Shown: positions 1 to 8,895 of the stretch, piece after piece | How positions within the stretch are numbered: the first letter of the stretch is position 1 | Layout: each line of letters opens with the position of its first letter | DNA from: JACJXF01 sp038316435 | Lineage (GTDB): Bacteria; Bacteroidota; Bacteroidia; Bacteroidales; GCA-2748055 | Assembly: GCA_038316435.1 (NCBI GenBank) | Contig: JBBQAQ010000008.1 | Location: 1 to 64,000, forward strand | Reading direction: 5' to 3' | Length of the DNA stretch: 64,000 bases | Notes under the pieces: generated by a model | Told to the model about the DNA's origin: nothing | The model's database searches: none | Seen by the model: the letters and a program-made list of their open reading frames with translations, nothing else | Made by a program: the position numbers and the translations under genes

Positions 1-269
1 CATATTTCCCTTGGTTCATTTTCAGAATGATTTTGATCCAAAGAAAATCAATTGAAATCGTCACGCAATAAAAGGAACTACAAATAACTGATTATCAAAT
101 TTTTCAAAGAACGTTCTAATATATTAACGAGACACTAGTGAATGTATAAATCTTTAGGATTGATTTTATTTTGTCTTATTCGTATAATTAAAATGAAAAG
201 AATTATCGCAAATGGTAAAACTCTAAATAATGCTGATTTTATTTCTTCATTCATATTTTTATTGTTTTA

Positions 270-512
270 CTAATATTCAATTGATAACTTTAAACTCATT
301 ATTTCTGTTTTTGCAATGACCGCTAACGAATGTGTATACGCAATAATGTCGTCTATACATCTTATTACAAATTGATAGACGCAATCGGATTGCGTGAAGC
401 CAAATATTTGTTCGACCCTCACCCTTGTCCTGGACTTCTCTTTATTGTCGGCTATTTGTTTTTCGGTTAAAGGTTTATTGTGGTATCCTTTTTCTATTAC
501 TTTGTTTATCAC
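270..512 (-). pseudogene. IS5-family transposase C-terminal remnant
   Basis: The 80-codon frame contains a block (KSRTRVRVEQIFGF, preceded by GYHNKPLTEKQ) that matches the conserved C-terminal end of IS5-type DDE transposases, where the catalytic glutamate region reads K.R.RVE..FGF. The normal continuation after IRCI (a RAK..IGL..L.YN.-like end) is lost, and no upstream catalytic core is visible between 513 and 848, so this is a decayed relic rather than a working transposase. No terminal inverted repeats were recognised. The family call rests on motif memory. Confidence 0.6.
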
Positions 513-789
513 ATTTTTCTTTTTTTATGAGGTGCTCACGGTATAACCAGAACGTTTTACTATCAGGCACTTTATCGCTTTAATATCATAGTTATGTTAT
601 TAACATTCAGATGATTATATCAACAATGGGTTTTTAGAGATGCCCTTAAGCAATTGTCAATTTCGTTTGGTGTCGTTTTTCGGCTGGTTGCTAACGTACT
701 TGTACTCCCTAGCAAAATCATCCCTAAAGACCCAATTTAGCTATATAAGCCTAAAATTCCATCAGAAAATATCAAATCTACAACAAAAT
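513..789. other. intergenic, no recognisable gene
   Basis: AT-rich stretch upstream (in minus-strand sense) of the transposase remnant. I see no open frame with protein character, no RNA gene and no clear inverted repeat; it may hold further decayed insertion-sequence DNA. Confidence 0.4.
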
Positions 790-826
790 CTATAAAAAAA
801 AATCCCCCTTCGAATGAAGAGGGATT
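790..826 (-). terminator. Rho-independent terminator of trpB2
   Basis: An 11-bp stem with one mismatch (arms 801-811 and 816-826, loop GAAT) is followed on the minus strand by a run of nine T (802-794). It sits 22 bp past the stop codon of the minus-strand trpB2 gene. Confidence 0.8.
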
Positions 827-848
827 ACAGTTAATCCAATTTTACTAT

Positions 849-2210
849 TTAAACCAGATTTTCAAGCTGAGAAACACTTTCAGCGATTTGTTTGTCGGAG
901 ACTTCATGATCTTCGAGTTTTCCCTCGAAATATTTATCGTATGCTGCAAGATCGATTATTCCGTGTCCGGAGAAGTTAAAAAGGATAGTTTTTGCTTTCC
1001 CTTCTTTCTTTGCCTGTTCGGCTTCTCTGATAACCGCAGCAATAGCATGTGAGGTCTCCGGTGCGGGAATAATCCCTTCGGTTTTAGCAAAGATCATCCC
1101 CGCTCTAAAGGTTTCAAGCTGTTTAACCGATGTGGCCTCAATCAATTTATCCTTTAACAACTGACTTACAATGGCGCCAGCTCCGTGGTAACGCAGACCT
1201 CCTGCATGGATGGTGTCGGGAACAAAGTTATGTCCGAGGGTGTACATTGGAAGCAGTGGAGTTAATCCTACTGTGTCGCCAAAATCGTACTGAAACTTGC
1301 CTCGTGTTAGTTTCGGACAGGAAGCGGGTTCTACAGCGAGAATCCTTGTTTTCTTTCCATTACGGAAGTTTTCTCCCAGGAATGGAAAAGATATGCCACC
1401 GAAATTGCTTCCTCCGCCAAAACAGCCTATAACTACGTCAGGATAATTTCCTGTCATTTCCATCTGTTTGAGAGCCTCAAGTCCAATTACAGTCTGGTGT
1501 AGCAAAACATGGTTGAGCACGCTTCCGAGGGAGTAATTGGTTTCCGGATCTTTGGCTGCCATTTCAACAGCTTCGGAGATTGCTATACCCAAACTTCCCG
1601 GTGAATCAGGATCAAGAGCCAGAATAGATCTTCCTGAATCGGTAAGAATGCTTGGGGATGGGATTACATCTGCTCCCCAGAGATTCATCATTGACTTGCG
1701 ATAAGGTTTCTGGTGATAGGATATTTTTACCATAAACACTTTCAAATCGATGTTAAAATGCTGTGTGGCAAATGCAAGGGCACTTCCCCACTGACCTGCA
1801 CCGGTTTCGGTAGTCATTTTCTTAACACCAGCTTTGTAATTATAATATGCCTGGGGTACAGCAGTGTTAGGTTTGTGTGATCCTGCGGGACTTACACTTT
1901 CATTTTTGTAATAGATTTTAGCGGGAGTATCAAGGAATTTCTCCAGGTTATATGCTCTTATCAGTGGAGTTGGTCTCCATATTTTATATATTTCCTGAAC
2001 TTCTTCAGGTATGTCAATGTACCTGTCGGTTGATACTTCCTGTTTAATAAGTTCCATTGGGAAGATTGCACTCAAGTCCTCAGGGCCAATAGGCTTTTTG
2101 GTGCCGGGATGAAGCGGAGGCAGTGGCTTATTGGGCATATCAGCCATAATGTTATACCACTGCTGTGGCATCTGATCTTCGGATAGATTGAATTTGTGGA
2201 TTTTGCTCAT
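849..2210 (-). CDS. trpB2: TrpB2-type tryptophan synthase beta chain
   Basis: PLP enzyme that condenses indole with L-serine to give L-tryptophan. At 453 aa it is longer than classical TrpB (about 400 aa) and has the N-terminal extension and insertions of the TrpB2 subgroup. The PLP Schiff-base lysine is Lys113 in AGSHKPNTA, the ammonium/indole-channel region ETGAGQWG is at 135-142, and the glycine-rich phosphate-binding loop GGGSN is at 265-269. No trpA or other trp gene is adjacent, as is common for TrpB2, which is thought to work as an indole-salvage enzyme or with a non-canonical partner. It is transcribed alone, between a terminator at 790-826 and an attenuator-like leader at 2257-2420, so tryptophan-dependent control is likely. 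Start: ATG at 2210, the only sensible methionine before the conserved N-terminal domain. Confidence 0.93.
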   Translation of the reverse strand: MSKIHKFNLSEDQMPQQWYNIMADMPNKPLPPLHPGTKKPIGPEDLSAIFPMELIKQEVSTDRYIDIPEEVQEIYKIWRPTPLIRAYNLEKFLDTPAKIYYKNESVSPAGSHKPNTAVPQAYYNYKAGVKKMTTETGAGQWGSALAFATQHFNIDLKVFMVKISYHQKPYRKSMMNLWGADVIPSPSILTDSGRSILALDPDSPGSLGIAISEAVEMAAKDPETNYSLGSVLNHVLLHQTVIGLEALKQMEMTGNYPDVVIGCFGGGSNFGGISFPFLGENFRNGKKTRILAVEPASCPKLTRGKFQYDFGDTVGLTPLLPMYTLGHNFVPDTIHAGGLRYHGAGAIVSQLLKDKLIEATSVKQLETFRAGMIFAKTEGIIPAPETSHAIAAVIREAEQAKKEGKAKTILFNFSGHGIIDLAAYDKYFEGKLEDHEVSDKQIAESVSQLENLV

Positions 2211-2256
2211 GGTTTTTAGGTATTTGGTTTTTTGTTTAAGTTTCTTAAAAAGAAAA

Positions 2257-2282
2257 GAGGCAAGTTGTAAACAACTTGCCTC
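2257..2282 (-). terminator. attenuator hairpin upstream of trpB2
   Basis: A perfect 11-bp stem (arms 2257-2267 and 2272-2282) with a 4-nt loop is followed on the minus strand by a T-rich tail (TTTTCTTTTT). It lies after a short Trp-containing leader frame and 47 bp before trpB2, the position expected for a transcription attenuator. The competing antiterminator structure was not worked out. Confidence 0.75.
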
Positions 2283-2316
2283 TCCGGTATATCTTTCCCA
2301 TCAATGCATAACTTGT

Positions 2317-2382
2317 TTACGTGCTCTTAAGTAAAGCGCGCCACAACCAATAACGGGCAGAGACGGATATTTGGTTAATCAT
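2317..2382 (-). CDS. trpL: trp leader peptide (21 aa)
   Basis: A 21-codon frame starting with ATG at 2382 and ending with TAA at 2317-2319. It contains RYWLWRALLK, with two tryptophan codons separated by one leucine codon, 35 bp before an intrinsic terminator. This is the architecture of a classical amino-acid attenuator: a ribosome stalled at the Trp codons under starvation would favour read-through into trpB2. The frame begins only a few bases after the predicted transcription start, so its mRNA may be nearly leaderless. The peptide itself is not expected to have a function beyond control. Confidence 0.72.
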   Translation of the reverse strand: MINQISVSARYWLWRALLKST

Positions 2383-2390
2383 AATGGGTT

Positions 2391-2420
2391 CAAAAATAGT
2401 AATTAATGATTAAAAAACAA
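2391..2420 (-). promoter_or_regulatory. Bacteroidota-type promoter of trp leader
   Basis: On the minus strand a TTG at 2420-2418 is followed by exactly 19 bp and then TATTTTTG at 2398-2391, fitting the Bacteroidota sigma-ABfr consensus TTTG-N19-TAnnTTTG. It immediately precedes the leader ATG at 2382. Confidence 0.65.
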
Positions 2421-2492
2421 GCGAAAAATATAATGATCTGTTTATGCTCAAAAATCCCATGAAATCTATACTCTTCATTCAAATTCAAATCA

Positions 2493-3917
2493 TTATGATT
2501 CTTCATTCAGAAAGGCATTTATTTCTTTTGCCGCTGATCTGCCAGAGAATATCGCTCTTACAACCAAACTGGCTCCCAGAACTGTATCACCGGCTGCAAA
2601 AACCTTAGGTACTGATGTCTGGTATTTTCCGGATATTTTAACGTTGTTTCTGTCGGTATAAGCCAATTGGAGATCATTCAAAAGACCTTCGTGAACTGGT
2701 TGTACAAATCCCATGGCAAGAAGTACAAGATCTGCCTCAATCATTTCTGAAGAATCGGGAACCGCTTTCATCTCCGGCCTGGAAAAACCATTTTTAAGCC
2801 ATTCTACTTTGGAAACTTCGGCCTTTTCTACGCTTTCTTTCCCATGAAATTTAACTGTTGACAGGTTCCAATGTCTTTCGCAGCCTTCCTGGTGAGAGGT
2901 TGAAGTTTTGAGAGTATATCCATAATATGGCCATGGATTATCAGCATCACGTTTTTCGGGTGGTTGAGGCAGAATCTCTATCTGCATTACCCGTTTCGCT
3001 CCCTGACGTATTGCTGTTCCCACACAATCAGAACCGGTATCACCTCCCCCGATAACAAGAACAGTTTTATCTTTTGCAAATATTCTTTCATCCGATGAAA
3101 TAATTTCTCCACGAGATGCTTTATTTTGCTGGGTGAGGAATTCCATTGCATAATGAACGCCTTTAAGATTGCGTCCTTCAACAGGCAGATCACGGGGTTT
3201 CATTGCCCCTACTGATAAACAAATGGTATCAAATTTTTCCAGAAGTTCTTTTGCGGAAATATCTTTACCCGCATCTATTCCGGTTTTAAAAATGATTCCT
3301 TCTTGCTCAAGAATATGGACTCTGCGGTCTATAACGACTTTACTTAGTTTGAAATCCGGAATTCCATATCGCAGAAGCCCACCTATTGCATCGGATTTTT
3401 CGAAAACTGTTACGAGGTGTCCGGCTTTGTTAAGCTGATCAGCAGCTGCGAGTCCTGCGGGACCTGATCCAATAACCGCAACCGTTTTTCCAGATCTTTT
3501 AAGCGGAGGTTTTGGTTTAATGTATCCTTCTGAAAATGCGTACTCTGCAATGGCAGCTTCGTTTTCACGAATTGTAACAGGACTACCGTCTATATTAAGA
3601 ACACAGGCATGTTCACAAGGAGCAGGACAGATTCTTCCGGTAAATTCAGGGAAGTTGTTTGTAGCGTGCATCAGGTCGATGGCGCGTTTCCACTCTCCTT
3701 TGTATACGGCGTCGTTCCATTCTGGAATGATGTTTTCAACAGGACATCCCCAGTGACAGAATGGAATTCCACAGTCCATGCAACGGGATGCCTGTAGTTT
3801 TCTGTCTTCCGTGTTTAGTGTCTGTTCTACCTCGCTGAAATCGTAGATTCTCTCAGGAACCGGACGGTTGCCGGCTTCTTTGCGATGGATTTTTATGAAA
3901 CCTTTTGGATCTCCCAT
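2493..3917 (-). CDS. gltD: glutamate synthase, small (beta) subunit
   Basis: NADPH-oxidising flavoprotein subunit that passes electrons through Fe-S clusters to the GltB subunit, for reductive synthesis of glutamate from glutamine and 2-oxoglutarate. The 474-aa protein has the N-terminal cysteine motif C46-x2-C49-x4-C54-x3-C58 and a second set C97-x3-C101-x3-C105 for 4Fe-4S clusters. These are followed by the FAD-binding GSGPAG at 150-155 and the NADPH-binding GGGDTGSD at 290-297. It is the second gene of gltBD, 53 bp behind gltB; a short GGGCT/AGCCC hairpin lies in that gap. Length and domain order are typical and no defects are seen. Confidence 0.95.
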   Translation of the reverse strand: MGDPKGFIKIHRKEAGNRPVPERIYDFSEVEQTLNTEDRKLQASRCMDCGIPFCHWGCPVENIIPEWNDAVYKGEWKRAIDLMHATNNFPEFTGRICPAPCEHACVLNIDGSPVTIRENEAAIAEYAFSEGYIKPKPPLKRSGKTVAVIGSGPAGLAAADQLNKAGHLVTVFEKSDAIGGLLRYGIPDFKLSKVVIDRRVHILEQEGIIFKTGIDAGKDISAKELLEKFDTICLSVGAMKPRDLPVEGRNLKGVHYAMEFLTQQNKASRGEIISSDERIFAKDKTVLVIGGGDTGSDCVGTAIRQGAKRVMQIEILPQPPEKRDADNPWPYYGYTLKTSTSHQEGCERHWNLSTVKFHGKESVEKAEVSKVEWLKNGFSRPEMKAVPDSSEMIEADLVLLAMGFVQPVHEGLLNDLQLAYTDRNNVKISGKYQTSVPKVFAAGDTVLGASLVVRAIFSGRSAAKEINAFLNEES

Positions 3918-3970
3918 TTTTTTCTGTTGTGTTGGGCTTTCAGCCCGTTTTTTTTGATTTTGCTTTTGAT

Positions 3971-6900
3971 TTAGGATACGGGCTGGCTCTCGACGTCGCG
4001 TTCGACTTCGGCGATTTTGCGCTTGATTGCTTCGAGCTTTTCTTCTTCAAGAACCTTTCTGTATTCGTAGGGTATCACTTTGATGAACTTTGGAAGGTAT
4101 TCATTCCAGTTCGTGATGATACGATCAGCAAGTGGAGAAGCAGTATAGTTGAGATGTTTGGTGATCAGCTCCTTAAGCTCCTTGACGTCGGATGGATCCT
4201 CTACCAGCGATAGCTCAACCATTCCCATATTGCAGAAATAATCGAAATTACCTACTGTATTAAGAACATATGCTATTCCACCGCTCATACCGGCAGCAAA
4301 ATTTCTACCGGTTTTACCCAGAATAACGGTTCTACCGCCAGTCATGTATTCGCAGCAATGATCTCCTACGCCTTCAATAACTGCCGTTGCACCTGAATTT
4401 CTTACACAAAAGCGTTCACCGGCAACTCCGTTAATATATACCTCGCCTGATGTGGCACCGTACATTACCGTGTTTCCAATGATGATGTTATCTTCAGGGG
4501 CATATTCGGTTCCATCAGGAGGAACAACAATAATCCTTCCGCCTGAAAGTCCTTTGCCCAAATAATCGTTTGAGTCGCCGTGAAGCTTAAACTGCACTCC
4601 TTTTGCAAGAAATGCTCCAAAGCTTTGTCCGGCTGAACCTTTGAACTCTGCAGTTATTGTTCCATCAGCTAATCCTTCTGCGCCGTATTTTGTTGAAATA
4701 ACGCCTGAAAGCATTGCACCTGTTGTTCTATCAGTGTTTCGGATTGGCTCACTGATACTAACCTTCTCTCCATTTTCGATTGCCTTTTTTGAAAGTTCAA
4801 TCAACTTAAAATCCAAAACTCCCTTTAATTTATGCTCCTGGAGAGTTGTAAAATGTCTGGGGAATTTGGTTGCCTGTTCCGGAACATGAAGGAACCCGGA
4901 AAGGTCAAGGTTATCTGTTTTCCAATGGTGAATATCTTCTCTCTTCTCAAGCAAATCAGCTCTTCCCACGATATCTTCAAAATTCTTATATCCGAGTTCT
5001 GCCAGAATTTCTCTGACTTCTTCTGCAAGGAATCCGAAGAAATTAACGAGTGAATCGGCTTTCCCATGAAATTTACTTCTTAGGTAAGCGTCTTGTGTTG
5101 CAACTCCAACCGGACAAGTGTTCAGATGGCATTTGCGCATCATCACGCAACCCAAAACGATAAGTGCAGAAGTAGCAAATCCAAATTCCTCAGCTCCCAG
5201 AAGTGCAGCAATTACAATATCTTTTCCTGTCTTAAGCTGTCCATCGCTCTGCAAAACCACATTTTTTCTGAGGTTATTAAGAACGAGAGTCTGCTGTGCT
5301 TCAGCGAGGCCGAGTTCTAGGGGCAGACCAGCATGTTTTATGCTGCTGGTAGGACTTGCACCAGTTCCTCCTTCGGTTCCGCTTATTGTGATAAGATCAG
5401 CTTTGGCTTTGGCAACACCCGCAGCGATAGTACCAACTCCAGCTTCAGAAACGAGTTTAACGCTGATTTTAGCTTTGGGGTTGACGTTTTTAAGGTCAAA
5501 AATAAGTTGTGCAAGGTCTTCAATTGAATAAATATCGTGATGAGGTGGTGGAGAAATAAGCGTAATTCCGGGAATAGAATACCGGGTTTTAGCAATAATC
5601 TTGTCTACTTTATGCCCTGGCAACTGTCCACCTTCACCGGGTTTTGCCCCCTGAGCAATTTTTATCTGGATTTCATCGGCATTAACAAGGTAATGACTTG
5701 TAACTCCAAATCGACCTGAAGCTACCTGTTTAATTGCTGAGCGGGTTGATTGGCCATCTTCACGGGGCAGAAAACGCGATGGGTCTTCTCCGCCTTCGCC
5801 TGTATTGCTTCTTCCTCCAATTCGGTTCATGGCAATTGCCAAGGTTTCATGAGCCTCTCTGCTGATGGAACCATAAGACATTGCTCCCGTTACAAATCGT
5901 TTCATAATTTCTGAAGCAGGTTCAACCTCAGAAATATCAATTGCTTTTCCCTTTTTTATTTGGAGAAATCCCCTGATAAAACCGGGACTTGAATTTTCTT
6001 TATCAACAACGGCACTAAACTCCTTGAATTTACTGTAATTACCTGTTTTTGTGCTCCATTGCAATAAGGCAATTGTTTCAGGATTCCATGCATGATGCTC
6101 ACCGTACATGCGGTAGTTATATACCCCGTCGAAACTATTTGGCTCATTTACAGGGGAGGCAAAAGCCATGGAATGAGGAATCAGCGCCTCTTTTGCGATT
6201 TCTCTAAGGCCAATTCCTCCAATTCTGGAAACAGTTCCTTGAAAATATTTATTAATAACATCCGGATGTATTCCGACTGCTTCAAAGATTTGTGCCGCGC
6301 GATAAGAGCGTAAAGTGGAGATTCCCATTTTTGAAAGAACCTTGAGAAGGCCTTTGTTCACTGCCTTTACAAAATTCTCTTCGGCATGGGTATAATCCTG
6401 CTGAATCGCTTTCTTTTCAACTAGTTTCTGCACAACCGCAAAGCTCAGATATGGATTAATTACGCTGGCACCGTATCCAAAAAGAAGTGCGAAATGATGA
6501 ACTTCGCGTGCGTCGGCAGTTTCAACCACTATATCGATCTGCATACGCTTTCTCTTATTGATAAGGTGGTGATGAACTGCTGAAACAGCAAGTATTGAAG
6601 GTATTGGCGCTTTGTCTTTATTTACACCACGATCAGAAAGTATAATATAGTTTTTACCTTCATCCACTCCTTTTTCAGCGGCATTACAAACCTTCTCAAG
6701 GGCCTTTTCAAGTCCGTCTTCACCTTCAGAAACATCAAATAACATAGGAATAATCACCGTTGAAAATCCTTTGTATTGAAGGTTTTTAAGAACCTGAAAC
6801 TGAGTATTTGTTATCACAGGGGATTTGAACTTAACCATGTGACAATGATCCGGCATTTCATCCAGTAGGTTTTTCTGGAGGGATCCTATATAACCGGTCA

Positions 6901-8503
6901 GACTCATCACAAGCTCTTCACGAATCGGGTCAATTGACGGATTTGTAACTTGTGCGAAAAGTTGTTTGAAATAGGAAAAAAGACGTTGTGGTTTTCTTGA
7001 AAGGACTGCTGGTGGAGTATCATTTCCCATGGAACTAACAGGCTCCTGTCCACCTTCTGCCATAGGTCGTATGATTGTATCAATGTCTTCGCCTGAATAG
7101 CCAAAGGATTTAACATAAATCTCATAGTTTTCTTTCAGGTCGGGCGAAACAGTTTGTCCAAACTGAACGTCTTTAAAATCGACCATATTTTCACTCAGCC
7201 ATGTTCTATAAGGATTCCTGCCGGCAAGTTCAGCTTTTAATTCCGGATCGTAGATAAGTCGGCCTTCCTGTGTATCAACAAGAAGCATTTTGCCAGGTTT
7301 AAGCTTTCCTTTTTCTTTTACATCAGAAGCGTTAAATGTCTGCACACCAGCTTCAGATCCCATAACCATAAGGTCGCCTTTAGTAATAAGGTAGCGGGAA
7401 GGTCGTAATCCGTTGCGATCGAGCATACCGCCTACATAACGCCCGTCAGAAAACAACAGCGAAGCAGGACCGTCCCAAGGTTCCATAATTGTTGAGTAAT
7501 ATTCATAGAATGCTCTTAATTCAGGAGAAATAGGATTTTTCTGGTTCCATGATTCAGGAATCATCATAGCCAGTGCATGAGGAAGCGATTTCCCGCTCAT
7601 AACAAGAAATTCAAGAACATTATCCAGCGATGCTGAATCGCTCATATCGGGCTGAATGATAGGATAAATCTCATTCAGATCGCCGAGAGCTTCAGATTTC
7701 AGAATAGATTCCCTGGCCTGCATCCAGAAACGGTTTCCCTTAACCGTGTTGATCTCACCGTTATGAGCCAACATACGGAATGGTTGCGCCAGATCCCAGG
7801 TAGGAAAGGTGTTTGTGCTGAATCGTGAATGTACCAGTGCGATGGCGCTTTGAAGACGGGCATCACGGAGGTCAAGAAAGTATTCCCTTAACTGTTCAGA
7901 GGTAAACATTCCCTTATAAATCAGCACTTTTGACGATAATGAAGGGATAGCAAAAAAGCTTTTCTGAGCTATGTCAGAATTTCTGATTGCATTTTCGGTT
8001 TTTTTGCGAACAATATATAATTTTCTTTCGAGGGAGAGCTGATCGGTATCAGATGCAAGGAGTATTTGTCGAATTCTGGGTTCTGTTGATTTGGCAACAG
8101 CCCCTAAAGTGGAATTATCACGCGGAACTTCACGAAATCCGATAAGTTCAATTTTTTCCTTAGCAATAAAGTCAAGGAGAATATCTTCACATTTCTTTGC
8201 ATCAGACTCTATTTGAGGAAGAAAAATCAAACCAGTTCCAAACTGACCTTCCGGTGGAAGAGCATACCCCTGAATAAGGTAAAAATCACGTGGGATCTGA
8301 ATCAACACTCCTGCACCATCTCCAGTTCCGCTATCGGCTCCTTCAGCACCACGGTGAGTCATGTTTTCTAAAACCTCTAATCCTTTATGGATAATATCAT
8401 GGGATTTTTTGCCCTTAAGATGAGCTACAAATCCGATTCCACAATTGTCGTGTTCAAATTCCGAACGGTATAAACCTACATTTTCTTGTCGATACTTTGT
8501 CAT
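3971..8503 (-). CDS. gltB: glutamate synthase, large (alpha) subunit
   Basis: Catalytic subunit of NADPH-dependent glutamate synthase: it hydrolyses glutamine and channels ammonia to 2-oxoglutarate. I place the start at ATG 8503 (1510 aa) because an AGGAGA Shine-Dalgarno sequence lies just upstream; the frame is open from a TTG at 8530. In this numbering the catalytic class-II amidotransferase cysteine is Cys21 (HDNCGIGF), exposed after removal of a short propeptide. Amidotransferase, central, FMN-binding and C-terminal GXGXG domains follow in the usual order. The 3Fe-4S cysteines are C1119-x5-C1125-x4-C1130 (CVMMRKCHLNTC). Co-transcribed with gltD. A leader with a short frame and a terminator hairpin precedes it, so attenuation is likely. 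Confidence 0.95.
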   Translation of the reverse strand: MTKYRQENVGLYRSEFEHDNCGIGFVAHLKGKKSHDIIHKGLEVLENMTHRGAEGADSGTGDGAGVLIQIPRDFYLIQGYALPPEGQFGTGLIFLPQIESDAKKCEDILLDFIAKEKIELIGFREVPRDNSTLGAVAKSTEPRIRQILLASDTDQLSLERKLYIVRKKTENAIRNSDIAQKSFFAIPSLSSKVLIYKGMFTSEQLREYFLDLRDARLQSAIALVHSRFSTNTFPTWDLAQPFRMLAHNGEINTVKGNRFWMQARESILKSEALGDLNEIYPIIQPDMSDSASLDNVLEFLVMSGKSLPHALAMMIPESWNQKNPISPELRAFYEYYSTIMEPWDGPASLLFSDGRYVGGMLDRNGLRPSRYLITKGDLMVMGSEAGVQTFNASDVKEKGKLKPGKMLLVDTQEGRLIYDPELKAELAGRNPYRTWLSENMVDFKDVQFGQTVSPDLKENYEIYVKSFGYSGEDIDTIIRPMAEGGQEPVSSMGNDTPPAVLSRKPQRLFSYFKQLFAQVTNPSIDPIREELVMSLTGYIGSLQKNLLDEMPDHCHMVKFKSPVITNTQFQVLKNLQYKGFSTVIIPMLFDVSEGEDGLEKALEKVCNAAEKGVDEGKNYIILSDRGVNKDKAPIPSILAVSAVHHHLINKRKRMQIDIVVETADAREVHHFALLFGYGASVINPYLSFAVVQKLVEKKAIQQDYTHAEENFVKAVNKGLLKVLSKMGISTLRSYRAAQIFEAVGIHPDVINKYFQGTVSRIGGIGLREIAKEALIPHSMAFASPVNEPNSFDGVYNYRMYGEHHAWNPETIALLQWSTKTGNYSKFKEFSAVVDKENSSPGFIRGFLQIKKGKAIDISEVEPASEIMKRFVTGAMSYGSISREAHETLAIAMNRIGGRSNTGEGGEDPSRFLPREDGQSTRSAIKQVASGRFGVTSHYLVNADEIQIKIAQGAKPGEGGQLPGHKVDKIIAKTRYSIPGITLISPPPHHDIYSIEDLAQLIFDLKNVNPKAKISVKLVSEAGVGTIAAGVAKAKADLITISGTEGGTGASPTSSIKHAGLPLELGLAEAQQTLVLNNLRKNVVLQSDGQLKTGKDIVIAALLGAEEFGFATSALIVLGCVMMRKCHLNTCPVGVATQDAYLRSKFHGKADSLVNFFGFLAEEVREILAELGYKNFEDIVGRADLLEKREDIHHWKTDNLDLSGFLHVPEQATKFPRHFTTLQEHKLKGVLDFKLIELSKKAIENGEKVSISEPIRNTDRTTGAMLSGVISTKYGAEGLADGTITAEFKGSAGQSFGAFLAKGVQFKLHGDSNDYLGKGLSGGRIIVVPPDGTEYAPEDNIIIGNTVMYGATSGEVYINGVAGERFCVRNSGATAVIEGVGDHCCEYMTGGRTVILGKTGRNFAAGMSGGIAYVLNTVGNFDYFCNMGMVELSLVEDPSDVKELKELITKHLNYTASPLADRIITNWNEYLPKFIKVIPYEYRKVLEEEKLEAIKRKIAEVERDVESQPVS

Positions 8504-8582
8504 TTGACTTTCTCCTGTTCTTTTCTGCAATTTATAGTATTTTATCTAAGTAGTATATCGATACTAAACCAGATATAACTAA

Positions 8583-8616
8583 AAAACCGCTCTCTGTTTC
8601 ACATGAGAACGGTTTT
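8583..8616 (-). terminator. attenuator-like terminator upstream of gltB
   Basis: A 12-bp stem with one G-T pair (AAAACCGTTCTC against GAGAGCGGTTTT on the minus strand, 10-nt loop) runs into a further T tract. It lies about 80 bp before the gltB start, after a short leader frame and with no complete gene upstream to terminate, so it probably controls read-through into gltBD. Confidence 0.7.
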
Positions 8617-8644
8617 ACAGTATTTATATCCTGCCATGCCATTC

Positions 8645-8701
8645 TCAGATAAACAGGGTATGTTTATTTAGATGTGTAGCTATGGAAATGTGCCTTGTCA
8701 T
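8645..8701 (-). CDS. putative gltB leader peptide (18 aa)
   Basis: Frame starting with ATG at 8701 and ending with TGA at 8645-8647, encoding MTRHISIATHLNKHTLFI. It sits between a -7-like element and a terminator hairpin upstream of gltB. Unlike a classical attenuator peptide it has no Gln or Glu run; it has three His codons and three Thr codons, so which amino acid or signal it would sense is unclear. It could also be a chance frame in a leader that works by another mechanism. Confidence 0.4.
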   Translation of the reverse strand: MTRHISIATHLNKHTLFI

Positions 8702-8723
8702 TTTATATATTTCAAATTCAATG

Positions 8724-8731
8724 CAAATATA
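8724..8731 (-). promoter_or_regulatory. -7 promoter element for gltB leader
   Basis: TATATTTG on the minus strand fits TAnnTTTG. A TTTG lies 23 bp upstream, slightly farther than the usual 19-21 bp, so the -33 element is weak or displaced. Transcription from here would begin about 15 bases before the leader frame. Confidence 0.45.
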
Positions 8732-8895
8732 GATTATAAAATTACAATTTGATACAAATTCAGCAAAATATATGATAATTTATAATGCAAAAAGTGGTAT
8801 TTCTTTAAAAATCAATTAAATGATATTTTATTTTTTTTCAGAGTATCTTAATCCCTGCGAAGTTAGGAATTGTTATGTTGGTAATCAAAAATATT

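Noticed and set aside
3918..3970. terminator between gltB and gltD
   Set aside because: The GGGCT/AGCCC hairpin has only 5 bp and is followed on the coding strand by A-rich rather than T-rich sequence.
5118..5531. 137-codon plus-strand frame inside gltB
   Set aside because: Antisense shadow of a strongly conserved gltB segment; its composition reflects the opposite strand and it has no family resemblance.
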